Shown: one piece after another, positions 1 to 7,479 of the stretch
Layout of the letters: each line of letters begins with the position of its first letter
Position numbering within the stretch: the first letter of the stretch is position 1
Origin: SVTX01 sp045577415
GTDB lineage: Bacteria > Bacillota > Clostridia > Oscillospirales > CAG-272
DNA: 38,096 nucleotides
Direction: 5' to 3'
Assembly (NCBI GenBank): GCA_045577415.1
Contig: JAZNII010000020.1
Coordinates: forward strand, 1 to 38,096
Translations under genes and position numbers: made by a program
The notes under the pieces: generated by a model
Told to the model about the DNA's origin: nothing
The model's input: only the letters and a program-made list of their open reading frames with translations
Databases searched by the model: none

Positions 1-31
1 CTTTATGTTCTCACACCAATGTCGCGCCGGC

Positions 32-80
32 GCATAGGAAAAGCGCCACTCCGCTACGCTTCGTGACGCTTTTCCTATGC
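32..80. repeat. 49-nt hairpin, 14-bp perfect arms
   Basis: Positions 32-45 and 67-80 are perfect inverted copies (gcataggaaaagcg and its complement) around a 21-nt loop. It lies downstream of the phosphoribosyltransferase-like gene, but there is no clear T-run on either strand, so it is not a standard terminator. It looks more like a short dispersed palindromic element. The loop contains cttcgtgac, also present in the repeat at 3399-3584. The rest of 1-160 shows nothing else recognisable. Confidence 0.6.
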
Positions 81-160
81 AATTTAATACTTCTTTATCT
101 TTTCGTCAGATTTTTTCTACCCCAACTATTGACAAAGAGCCTGTAATAATCGATTTTATT

Positions 161-802
161 TTAAAGCTTTGAAAAACCGAAGCTGTTGACCAGAGCGTCG
201 ATCTTTTGTCCCTGCTTGCAAAGGGGACATTCATGGGAAGGATAGCTGGCGTAGTCGCCAAGGTCCTTGGGATCGAACACCGAGCGGACGGGGTAGCCCG
301 CGCACTCGTCAACGGTAGCGAAGATCGCGCAAACTCCCGCGACCGCGCCGTTATAATATTTGATAGCCTCAATAGCCGCCTGCGCGGTGTATCCCGTGGT
401 GACCGATGCGGCAAGGATCAGCACGTTCTTTCCCGCGATCATGGGAACGATGTTGTCACGGAAGAAAAGCTGGCTTCCAGAGGTGTGTTCGGGAGTGACC
501 ACGTAGATGGTCTGATGGGCGTTAAGATTGGTAAAGTTACCCTTGGTCAGCTCCTCGGCAACGAGTGTTCCGATGACCTGCGTTCCGTCGAGGCAAAGGA
601 TAGCGTCGACGATGGTATTACTGCTATAATAGGATACCAGCTCCTTTGCAAGAGCCTGCGCCTCGGAAAGACGAGCCTTTTGAGTGGTCACGTCGATATA
701 GTAGTTGATATGGCTGTGGCTGGTTGCAAAATGTCCCTTTGATACGCGCAAAAACAGATTTTTGTGCTTGGTTCTGATCTTGGTAGTATTGACTGTTGGC
801 AT
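161..802 (-). CDS. Phosphoribosyltransferase-like protein (orotate PRTase-like fold)
   Basis: A 213-residue protein resembling type I phosphoribosyltransferases of the orotate PRTase kind. The ATG at 802 is chosen because a GGAG ribosome site lies just upstream; an upstream in-frame extension exists but runs through the promoter. The segment at residues 127-137 (LILAASVTTG) aligns with the PRPP-binding loop, which normally has an acidic pair before the TTG; here that pair is Ala-Ala, so catalysis by the usual mechanism is doubtful. Near the C-terminus a CPLC pair (C192, C195), with H190 and perhaps C167, could bind a metal. The gene is monocistronic, reads out of the window start, and is divergent from the acyltransferase gene. 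Family proteins of this kind are commonly annotated as orotate phosphoribosyltransferase; no pyr genes are nearby, so the substrate is unknown. Confidence 0.85.
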   Translation of the reverse strand: MPTVNTTKIRTKHKNLFLRVSKGHFATSHSHINYYIDVTTQKARLSEAQALAKELVSYYSSNTIVDAILCLDGTQVIGTLVAEELTKGNFTNLNAHQTIYVVTPEHTSGSQLFFRDNIVPMIAGKNVLILAASVTTGYTAQAAIEAIKYYNGAVAGVCAIFATVDECAGYPVRSVFDPKDLGDYASYPSHECPLCKQGQKIDALVNSFGFSKL

Positions 803-848
803 TTGAGTCTCCGTTCCAAAGGCGTTCCGTTTGAAACACCTTTTTTTT

Positions 849-877
849 ATTCTATCACAAAAAGTACGGTTTGTCAA
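849..877 (-). promoter_or_regulatory. Sigma-A promoter of the PRTase-like gene
   Basis: On the minus strand TTGACA (872-877), a 17-nt spacer and TAGAAT (849-854), with TGA directly before the -10 (extended -10). It sits about 45 nt upstream of the ATG at 802. The -35 is perfect and the -10 differs at one main position. Confidence 0.75.
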
Positions 878-981
878 TACGAACTTTTCTTGCGTATCGG
901 TCATTTCTTGACAAGACTGTGCTTGGGGAGGGCAGGTTGCCATTGATTAATTTCAATAATGCATAATATTGATAAATTCCC

Positions 982-1010
982 TTGACAAAGAAAAATGGGT
1001 ATGATAAAAT
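982..1010 (+). promoter_or_regulatory. Sigma-A promoter of the acyltransferase gene
   Basis: TTGACA (982-987), a 17-nt spacer and TAAAAT (1005-1010), preceded by TGA as an extended -10. It lies about 80 nt before the ATG at 1089. Confidence 0.75.
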
Positions 1011-1088
1011 GTAATCAATAGTGCGTTCATATTGTGAATGTGAATTTGTAGTGTAAAATTTTAATAAAGTCATCGAAGGAGACCGAAT

Positions 1089-2375
1089 ATGAAGATAGTG
1101 CGCGGCAAAAGCTTGGGAGAAGTGCTTAAAATATCCGCTAAAAAGGATAAAAAGCCTGCGCGTCCCAGCTTTTTCTTCAGAACGCTGATAAGAGCTTTGT
1201 CGATCCCCGATCTTGCGGCGACCCACTTCAAATATAAGAAAATAGGCATGGAAAAGCTTTCAAAGAAAGAGCCTTGCCTTATACTTATGAACCATTCAAG
1301 CTTTATCGACCTGAAGATCGTCAACCGCATCTTCTATCCGAGAAAATACAACATCGTATGCACAAGCGACGGTTTTATCGGAAAAAACTGGCTTATGAGA
1401 CAGATCGGCTGCATACCGACGAAGAAATTCGTCAACGAGGTCAGCCTGCTTCACGATATGCTTTACGCCGTAAAGAGACACAATTCGTCGATACTTATGT
1501 ATCCCGAGGCAAGCTACAGCTTTGACGGTACCGCGACTCCTTTGCCCGAGAGCCTTGGCAGATGTATCAAGGTTTTGAATCTGCCTGTTGTGGTGATCCT
1601 GTCCGACGGCGCGTTTATCCGCGATCCTCTCTATAACAATCTCCAGCTCCGAAAGACCGACGTTTCTGCGACCGTCGAATATCTGCTCTCGCCCGAGCAG
1701 ATCAAGGAGATGTCCACAAAGGAGATCAATGCGCTCTTAGAGGAAAAATTCTCATTCGATAACTGGAAAAATCAGCAGGAAAAGGGAGTTAAGATAACCG
1801 AGCCGTTCCGCGCCGATCATCTTAACCGCGTGCTTTATAAGTGTCCCCATTGTCTTGCTGAGGGTCAGACCGAGGGCAAGGGCGTAGAGCTTGTTTGCCA
1901 CGCCTGCGGCAAGAGATACGAGCTTGCCGAAGACGGCTTTATGAAAGCCAAAGAAGGAGAGACCGAATATCCTCACGTCCCCGATTGGTACAAATGGGAG
2001 CGTGAGTGCGTGCGTCAGGAGATAATTGACGGCACGTACAAGCTTGACGTTGAGGTCGACGTCTTCGCCATGATCGATACCGAGTGCATCTATTCCGTGG
2101 GTGAAGGACATCTTACCCACGACTGTAGCGGATTCCGTCTGACGGGATGCGGTGGCGAGCTTGACTACGTTCAGAAGCCTCTTTCGTCCTACAGTCTTTA
2201 CGCCGACTACTATTGGTATAAGCTTGGCGATATGATCTGCGTTGGCGACAAGAATATACTTTATTATTGCTTCCCGAAGAATTGCGGAGATGTGGTAGCG
2301 AAGACCAGACTTGCCACGGAGGAGCTTTATAAGATAGTCCGCGCTGAAAAGAGAGTTGTAAAGACAGAGGAATAA
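1089..2375 (+). CDS. PlsC-type lysophospholipid acyltransferase with C-terminal zinc ribbon
   Basis: A 428-residue protein. The first half is a glycerolipid acyltransferase domain with the catalytic HX4D motif at H69-D74 (NHSSFID) and a downstream MYPEASYS block matching the FPEGT-type substrate motif of the family. Such enzymes move an acyl chain to lysophosphatidate at the membrane face. After the domain, C252/C255 and C270/C273 (CPHC and CHAC) form a zinc ribbon, followed by about 150 residues I do not recognise. PlsC proteins are usually 200-250 residues, so the C-terminal half is an accessory module of unknown role. An AGGAG site precedes the ATG and a consensus promoter lies upstream. 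It appears monocistronic. The acyltransferase assignment is firm; the exact lipid substrate is not known. Confidence 0.85.
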   Translation: MKIVRGKSLGEVLKISAKKDKKPARPSFFFRTLIRALSIPDLAATHFKYKKIGMEKLSKKEPCLILMNHSSFIDLKIVNRIFYPRKYNIVCTSDGFIGKNWLMRQIGCIPTKKFVNEVSLLHDMLYAVKRHNSSILMYPEASYSFDGTATPLPESLGRCIKVLNLPVVVILSDGAFIRDPLYNNLQLRKTDVSATVEYLLSPEQIKEMSTKEINALLEEKFSFDNWKNQQEKGVKITEPFRADHLNRVLYKCPHCLAEGQTEGKGVELVCHACGKRYELAEDGFMKAKEGETEYPHVPDWYKWERECVRQEIIDGTYKLDVEVDVFAMIDTECIYSVGEGHLTHDCSGFRLTGCGGELDYVQKPLSSYSLYADYYWYKLGDMICVGDKNILYYCFPKNCGDVVAKTRLATEELYKIVRAEKRVVKTEE

Positions 2376-2485
2376 AACAAAACGACCTGAAGCTTTTACC
2401 CTCGCAATATGCACGAAGGATGTGGTCGGGCGATCTTGTTCTTTGAAGTTAAAATGAAAAATTTTGAATATAACGAGGTGTTATT

Positions 2486-3305
2486 ATGATCCTTGGAATT
2501 GAGCTTGGCTCCACCAGAATTAAAAGCGTGCTTGTAAATGCAAGCGGCGCGGTGATAGCCATAGCCACAGGTCGCTATGAGTGAGATAACAGACTTGAAA
2601 ACGGACTCTGTACCTATTCCCTTGACGAGGTCGAGGCAGGTGTCCAGGGCAGCTTTGCTGATTTAAAATCAATTACGAAAAATTATCGGGGGCAAAGCTA
2701 ACGAAAGTTGACGCATCGGGCATGTTTCCCTTGAAAAACGGCGAATTTGATGCAGAAAGATTGACAAAATTCGACAGTTTGTTGAAAAATAAATCTGTTG
2801 TTGACAAAAAGCTTGAAGATCTGCTTCCAAAAATACTTCCTGCAGGTGAGATCGCGGGCAGGCTTTCAGAGGAGGGAGTAAGATTTCTTGACCCCAGCGG
2901 ATCGCTTTTGTGCGGTGTTCCTGTCTGCCCTCCCGAGGGCGACGCGGAATGGACATTCTCTCGTCTGAGGGCATCTCGGTCAGTGAAATGTGCGGTCACG
3001 GTGGATATTTCAAAACTCCCGAGTTAGGTCAATCGCCTATGAGTGCGGCGCTTGGGTCGCCGATCACTGTCATGGAAAATGCAGGCGAGGGAGGCGCTTG
3101 GGGTATGGCGCTTTTGGCGCTTTACTGTCTTGAGGGTGGCGCGAAAACACGTTCCCTTGCCGATTTCCTTGCCGGTCTCTTTGCCGACATCAAAAAGACT
3201 ACCGTTTCAGCCGATGCGGATGAGGCCGCACGCTTTGAACGTTATATGGAGCGTTACAACGCCGCGGTGGCTGTCGAGCGTGTTTCGGCTGATGTGCTTA
3301 AATAA
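2486..3305 (+). pseudogene. Decayed FGGY-family carbohydrate kinase
   Basis: Three remnants of one sugar-kinase gene in order. From 2486, after a GAGG ribosome site, the frame gives the FGGY N-terminus (ILGIELGSTRIKSVLV), then an in-frame TGA at 2582-2584 where homologues, as I recall them, have Trp. Around 2715 the frame jumps to a middle portion (SGMFPL to CPPEGDA), implying loss of a large internal segment. Near 2947 it jumps again, with a frame change, to the C-terminal part (GHGGYFKTP and AGEGGAWG) ending at 3305. FGGY kinases are about 500 residues, so roughly half is missing in two deletions. Related intact proteins resemble xylulokinase or ribulokinase; the original sugar cannot be named. 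No intact copy exists in the window. Confidence 0.85.
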
Positions 3306-3398
3306 GCTGAAGGAAAAGAGTGACGATTTTCGCTCCTCTTTTGAGGTGTTTCGGGGAGATAAATTTCAATTTATCGGGATGATGTTTTTTGGAAAAGG

Positions 3399-3584
3399 GC
3401 ATCCTCATCCGTCACTTCGTGACACCTTCCCCTGCCTTGGGGAAGGTTTTGGTAAAACTTGGGCGCATCCTTATCTGTAGCCGTAAAACCCTTATCACGG
3501 CTACAAAATTGTGGTGGTTTTCGCTTTGCGTAAGCCTTCCCCAAGGCAGGGGAAGGGGGACCGCTTTAGCGGTGGATGAGGATG
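3399..3584. repeat. MITE-like inverted-repeat element
   Basis: A 186-nt element bounded by 12-bp inverted ends (gcatcctcatcc at 3399-3410 and its complement at 3573-3584). Inside are perfect 22-bp inverted arms at 3425-3446 and 3535-3556, each of which can also fold on itself (ccttcccc/ggggaagg). Weaker inverted similarity continues outward to about 3365 and 3626. It contains no credible gene. It fills most of the 3306-3673 gap between the kinase pseudogene and ttcA. Sequences of this look recur in gut Clostridia in my recollection; mobility is inferred, not shown. Confidence 0.75.
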
Positions 3585-3673
3585 CACCGTTTAGATTTAC
3601 AACACCCCGACAAATCAAAATTTGAAAAACAAAAACAGGAGCTGATTTCATCGCTCCTGTTTTAGCTTATATC

Positions 3674-4435
3674 TTATTCTTCATCATAAGCTTTCGTGCC
3701 TTGCATACGGCTTTTCTCGCGGAAGCCGTCGATCTCGCCGCGACAGAGCGCACCAAAGATGCGGTAGCGCAGCCCTTTGTTTTCGCGTTCGAGAGAATGG
3801 AGCAGCTGCTTCATTTCCTCGCGCTCGGTTGCCTTATCAGCGGGGCAGGGAGAGGAGATGACGGGCATAGGGTTCTTTTTGACGAACTCCTTGACCTCCT
3901 TTTCGGGCATATATATCATTGGTCGTATCAGCTTGATGCCCACGCGGGAGAGGTAGGTGACTGGAGAAAAGCAACCCAGTCTGCCCTCATAGAAAAGATT
4001 TAGCATAAAGGTCTCAACCACGTCGTCGAAATGGTGACCTAAGGCGACCGAGGTGCAACCAAGCTCCTTGGCCGCGTTGTGGAGTGCGCCGCGGCGCATT
4101 TTAGCGCAGAGAGAGCAAGGATTTTTCTCGTGTCGGACCTCGAAAATTATCTTATATATTTCGGTGGGAACGATATGGTAGGGGACATCAAGCTCGGCGC
4201 AGAGTTTCTTAATCGGTTCAAAGTCCATGCCGCCCTCAAAGCCCATATCAATGGTGATGGCGATAAGCTCGAACTTTTTGGGGTAGAATCGGCGCAATTC
4301 TGCCATAGCGCATAGCAGAGTAAGGGAGTCCTTTCCTGCCGAGACACCGACGGCAATTTTGTCTCCTTCTTCTATCATATTGTAATCGTCAATTGCTCGG
4401 CGGGTGTAGCTGAGGATGCGTTTCATATTTTCCAT
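3674..4435 (-). CDS. ttcA: TtcA-family tRNA 2-thiocytidine biosynthesis protein
   Basis: A 253-residue N-type ATP pyrophosphatase. The PP-loop SAGKDS is at residues 32-37. C107 and C110 (NPCSLCAK) and C197 (SSPCPAD) match the three cysteines that hold the [4Fe-4S] cluster in TtcA, which thiolates cytidine 32 of certain tRNAs. The ATG at 4435 follows an AAGGAAA site; an in-frame ATG three codons later is possible. It starts 11 nt after the stop of the trmN6-like gene, so the two tRNA-modification genes probably form one transcript. Many Clostridia carry several TtcA-like paralogues, so the exact target nucleoside is less certain than the family. TilS is unlikely because the CxxC arrangement is TtcA-like. 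Confidence 0.85.
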   Translation of the reverse strand: MENMKRILSYTRRAIDDYNMIEEGDKIAVGVSAGKDSLTLLCAMAELRRFYPKKFELIAITIDMGFEGGMDFEPIKKLCAELDVPYHIVPTEIYKIIFEVRHEKNPCSLCAKMRRGALHNAAKELGCTSVALGHHFDDVVETFMLNLFYEGRLGCFSPVTYLSRVGIKLIRPMIYMPEKEVKEFVKKNPMPVISSPCPADKATEREEMKQLLHSLERENKGLRYRIFGALCRGEIDGFREKSRMQGTKAYDEE

Positions 4436-4446
4436 AGATCGTTTCC

Positions 4447-5196
4447 TTATTTGAATTGCTCAAATGAGCAGGTATTATAGATCGCTTCTGCATCTGCGGA
4501 AAGCTTGTTTTTTATGGCATCGGCGCATGAATCGTGCAGAAACAGATTGCGTGTGACGGTAGCTCCCGAGGCTCCGCACTTGACTGAGCGGACAAGCACC
4601 ATTGAAGGCTCGCTTTCCTTTGTAGAGCTGACAAAAGTGATTATTTTCGGTTCAAGACGGTTCTCGCGGAGCGCGGCGATGAGATCCACCAATCTGTCGG
4701 GTCTCCAAACGCAGTAAAACCTGCCGCCGTGCTTGAGAAGTCTTGACGCGCAGGCACAAAAATCGCCGATATCGCCGCAGACCTCGTGTCGGGCGATGAA
4801 CTTTTCGTCGTGCAGATTGCGTTTTCCGCTATCGACCTTCATATATGGTGGATTTGAAACAACAAAGTCAAGCTCTTGTCCGATATGCGCCGCTTTCAGG
4901 TCACGGACGTTGGAAGAGTGGGGAACTATGCGGTCAGAAAAACCGTTAAGCTCGGCATTCTGTTCTATAAGGGAGCAGAAGCTTTCCTGTATCTCCACGG
5001 CGTAGATCTTCGCCGCTTTGTCGCGAGCGCAAAGGAGCAGGGGGATTATTCCCGTGCCGCTGCCGAGGTCTGCGCCCACCTTGTTTTTTCCGCCGACGGT
5101 AAATGCTGACAAAAGGTAAGCGTCAGTGCCAAAGGTAAGACCGTTTTCGTTTTGTATTAATTTCAAATTATCGTTGATCTCGGTGATTTTTGACAT
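4447..5196 (-). CDS. TrmN6-like tRNA adenine-N6 methyltransferase
   Basis: A 249-residue class I SAM-dependent methyltransferase. The SAM-binding glycine motif GSGTG is at residues 45-49 and the amino-methyltransferase motif NPPY at 115-118, as in the YfiC/TrmN6 family that methylates A37 of tRNA1(Val). The N-terminus (an FGTDAYLL block at about 22-29) also fits that family. The ATG at 5196 follows AAAGGAG. It is the first gene of a two-gene unit with ttcA. No convincing promoter was found upstream, where the repeat-rich gap begins. The target nucleoside is inferred from the family only. Confidence 0.8.
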   Translation of the reverse strand: MSKITEINDNLKLIQNENGLTFGTDAYLLSAFTVGGKNKVGADLGSGTGIIPLLLCARDKAAKIYAVEIQESFCSLIEQNAELNGFSDRIVPHSSNVRDLKAAHIGQELDFVVSNPPYMKVDSGKRNLHDEKFIARHEVCGDIGDFCACASRLLKHGGRFYCVWRPDRLVDLIAALRENRLEPKIITFVSSTKESEPSMVLVRSVKCGASGATVTRNLFLHDSCADAIKNKLSADAEAIYNTCSFEQFK

Positions 5197-5284
5197 AGGA
5201 CTCCTTTCGTCAGTGTGATTTCAATTTTTGATTTATCGGAAGATGCGAGGACGCGGGGGATGCGTAGGATGCGTGCCTCCGGCG

Positions 5285-5312
5285 GCTTACTTTCTTTGAA
5301 AAGAAAGTAAGC
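5285..5312. repeat. Perfect hairpin within the repeat-rich interval
   Basis: gcttactttctt and its exact complement separated by tgaa. No T-run follows on either strand, so a plain terminator is unlikely. It could be the end of a dispersed element. Confidence 0.6.
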
Positions 5313-5605
5313 AAAGAAACTTCCCAGAAAAAGGGGTCCTTTTAGGGTGACGGAGGATTTTTCGCTCCTTCGTCGCTAAAAAAATCCCTCACTGACCTTT
5401 ATATATTGCAAGGGTATTGAACCCAGCCAAAAAATTCAACTAAAGTTATAGATTAATTTAAGTTGAAGCAAGCAACCCCACAATTCTGATCCCGTCGGCG
5501 AAGCCAACCTTTCCGGAACGGAAAGCCTTGTTGAAATTAAAAGTGTTATATTCTTATAAGTCGTACTTCACTATATCAACAATTCGGGGTTGGGGGACAC
5601 GGGGG

Positions 5606-5667
5606 AGGGGCTGTTGCGACGAATAAAAACGCGGCTTGCTGCTTTTTTATTCGTAAGACCCGCCCCT
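5606..5667. repeat. Interrupted inverted repeat
   Basis: Inner arms acgaataaaaa (5619-5629) and its complement (5644-5654), outer arms aggggc (5606-5611) and gcccct (5662-5667), with a short GC-rich loop. The flanks are very G-rich on the left and C-rich on the right. Confidence 0.5.
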
Positions 5668-5735
5668 ATCCTCCGTGCGGCGTTTCTTTCCGCTGTTGGA
5701 AAGAAATGAACGTAAATAGTTTTGGGTTAAAACAA

Positions 5736-5763
5736 ACGCCGAGCCAACTCGGTGGCTCGGCGT
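5736..5763 (-). terminator. Rho-independent terminator of ferredoxin
   Basis: On the minus strand acgccgagcc (5754-5763) pairs with ggctcggcgt (5736-5745) around an 8-nt loop, followed by tttgtttt. It lies 19 nt after the ferredoxin stop codon. Confidence 0.8.
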
Positions 5764-5782
5764 CAGCTCAATTAAGCTTTAA

Positions 5783-5953
5783 TTATTCCTCAACGGGAGC
5801 GCTAACAGGGCAGGTCTCTGCGCAGTTACCGCAACTAATGCAAGTGTCTGCATCAATTACGTAAATGCCGTCACCCTCAGTGATGCACTCTACGGGACAA
5901 TCTGCTGCGCAAGCGCCGCAAGCGATGCAATCGGTAGTAATCTTGTATGCCAT
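5783..5953 (-). CDS. Clostridial-type 2[4Fe-4S] ferredoxin
   Basis: A 56-residue protein with two CX2CX2CX3CP motifs (C9, C12, C15, C19 and C38, C41, C44, C48), the hallmark of small bacterial ferredoxins that carry low-potential electrons in anaerobes, for example from pyruvate:ferredoxin oxidoreductase or to hydrogenase. The length is typical of the family, and the acidic C-terminus is also usual. The ATG at 5953 follows a strong GGAGGT site. The gene has its own promoter (5986-6014) and terminator (5736-5763), so it is monocistronic; the partner enzyme cannot be read from context. An extra Cys at position 23 lies outside the motifs. Confidence 0.95.
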   Translation of the reverse strand: MAYKITTDCIACGACAADCPVECITEGDGIYVIDADTCISCGNCAETCPVSAPVEE

Positions 5954-5985
5954 GGTTATGTACCTCCATTTTTTGATATGTTAAT

Positions 5986-6014
5986 ATTGTATCACAAATC
6001 TCCGCCATTTTCAA
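5986..6014 (-). promoter_or_regulatory. Sigma-A promoter of ferredoxin
   Basis: Minus strand TTGAAA (6009-6014), a 17-nt spacer and TACAAT (5986-5991), with TGA before the -10. The ATG is about 33 nt downstream of the -10. Confidence 0.75.
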
Positions 6015-6150
6015 CTGTCTTTACAAAAAAAACTAAACAAATTTTCACGGAAATTTTATGCAGTTTCGACAAAATTCTTAAGTTAGCATAGGCTAATTCG
6101 ACAAATATTGTCATTTTTGTATTTGAAACAACTATTTCACAAATTCTGCA

Positions 6151-7407
6151 TTATTCTTCTTCATCCGCTTTCTTGGCTTTGCTGATAAGAGTAACGTCGT
6201 CACGCTTGTAGAGCGAGGGGGGAGCGTCGGGCTTGTCCTTAAGACGAACCTTGATAGTTCCTGCCAGAGCGTTTGCTTCGGTCACAACTCCCACTCCGTC
6301 CTTCGTCTTGACGGTGGAGTCCACGGGAGGAGTCTTTGCGCCCTCCTCAGCGTAGGTCTTGTATTCGTACTGAAGACAGCACATAAGTCTGCCGCAGCAG
6401 CCTGATATTTTGCCCGAATTAAGCGAAAGATTCTGTTCCTTTGCCATCTTGATGGAGACCTGGACGAAATCCGAAAGAAAGGTCGCGCAGCAAAGAGGTC
6501 TGCCACAGGCGCCAAGACCGCCCATGATCTTTGCCTCGTCACGAATACCTATCTGGCGAAGCTCGATGCGGGTCTTGAACACGCCCGCAAGATCCTTTAC
6601 AAGTTCACGGAAGTCAACTCGGTTAGCAGAGGTGAAATAAAAGAGAAGCTTTGAGTTGTCAAAGGAATACTGAGCCTCGATAAGCTTCATGTCAAGCTCG
6701 TGATTGCGAATCTTTTCCTGACAGATAGCAAACGCCTCCACCTCTTTTTCCTTGTTGGCGGCATTGCGTTCAATATCGTCTTTTGTAGCAACTCTCACTA
6801 CCTGACGCAAGGGAAGCACCAAAGAGGTCTCCTTGACTGTCTTATCCCCGAAGGCTACCTCACCGAACTCAAGTCCGCGAGCGGTATCTACGATAACGTA
6901 GTCGTTGTTTTTAATGTTGAGTTCTCCGTGATAAAAGTAGTATATCTTGCCGCCCGGCTTGAATCGCACGCCCGTGACGTGTACGCGAGGGGTATCGTCC
7001 TCCACCTCTACGATCTCGTCCTCGATGGCGACCACTATCTCGGGGGTCTCGTCAACGATGCCGCCAACGGCGGAAAGATCAAGCTCCTCTGCCGCTGCGC
7101 GGTTTTCCTCGAAGGATGTTTCGGTTGACGAAGCGTTCACTGCGTTATCGCGGTCGCGCTTGTCTCCGCGGCCCCTTCTGCCCCTGTGTCTGTCGCGACG
7201 GTTGCGCTTTTCACCGCCTGCCTTTGCGCCACTCTCTCCCGAGGAAGCGGCAGGGACAGACTCCTTGACGCTCTCCTTGGCAGACTCGGCTCCGATAGGT
7301 GCGCCGCCCTCGGCGGTGTCGTTCTTTTTCTTTATATAGTAAGGCTTTCTTCTGTGGTGTTTGTTGTGATTGCCGCCTTGCTTGAAGGGCTTTGTTTCCT
7401 TATCCAT
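6151..7407 (-). CDS. ricT: PSP1-domain protein RicT (YaaT)
   Basis: A 418-residue protein. Residues 1 to about 135 are a low-complexity, charged extension with an Arg-rich run around 68-87. From about 145 onward it matches the PSP1/RicT family, with cysteines C301, C306, C307 (CGRPLCC) and C337, C338, C343, C344 (CCGRLMCC) that in RicT help hold Fe-S clusters. In Bacillus RicT works with RicA and RicF in RNase Y-dependent RNA processing and promotes sporulation and competence. The ATG follows AAAGG with long spacing. It comes 72 nt after holB, the same pairing as in Bacillus. The N-terminal extension is longer than in Bacillus and may bind nucleic acid (inferred from its composition). Confidence 0.9.
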   Translation of the reverse strand: MDKETKPFKQGGNHNKHHRRKPYYIKKKNDTAEGGAPIGAESAKESVKESVPAASSGESGAKAGGEKRNRRDRHRGRRGRGDKRDRDNAVNASSTETSFEENRAAAEELDLSAVGGIVDETPEIVVAIEDEIVEVEDDTPRVHVTGVRFKPGGKIYYFYHGELNIKNNDYVIVDTARGLEFGEVAFGDKTVKETSLVLPLRQVVRVATKDDIERNAANKEKEVEAFAICQEKIRNHELDMKLIEAQYSFDNSKLLFYFTSANRVDFRELVKDLAGVFKTRIELRQIGIRDEAKIMGGLGACGRPLCCATFLSDFVQVSIKMAKEQNLSLNSGKISGCCGRLMCCLQYEYKTYAEEGAKTPPVDSTVKTKDGVGVVTEANALAGTIKVRLKDKPDAPPSLYKRDDVTLISKAKKADEEE

Positions 7408-7479
7408 AATAAACCAACCTTTTTCAGAATATATTTTGAATATTGTTGACGGGTCTCTGCATCCTCTGATGATACGCGC

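Larger units (their letters stand above)
5220..5735. other. Gene-free interval rich in inverted repeats
   Basis: Between the trmN6-like gene and ferredoxin no credible reading frame is seen. It holds several foldback sequences: 5285-5312 (12-bp arms, 4-nt loop), 5509-5525 (ctttccg/cggaaag), and 5606-5667 (acgaataaaaa arms inside aggggc/gcccct ends). The left edge (gatttatcgg at about 5231) resembles the outer flank of the 3399-3584 element (aatttatcgg at about 3369). It may be one decayed repeat element or several nested ones. Confidence 0.5.

Noticed and set aside
206..742. Open frame opposite the PRTase-like gene
   Set aside because: No ribosome site or family match, and the minus-strand gene has a promoter and ribosome site.
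2582..2584. TGA at a Trp position in the FGGY kinase, possible recoding of UGA as tryptophan or selenocysteine
   Set aside because: The same gene has large deletions and frameshifts, while all intact genes here end normally and use TGG for Trp, so it is decay.
6020..6150. Terminator for holB-ricT
   Set aside because: Only a 5-bp stem (ttagc/gctaa) with no T-run is present.
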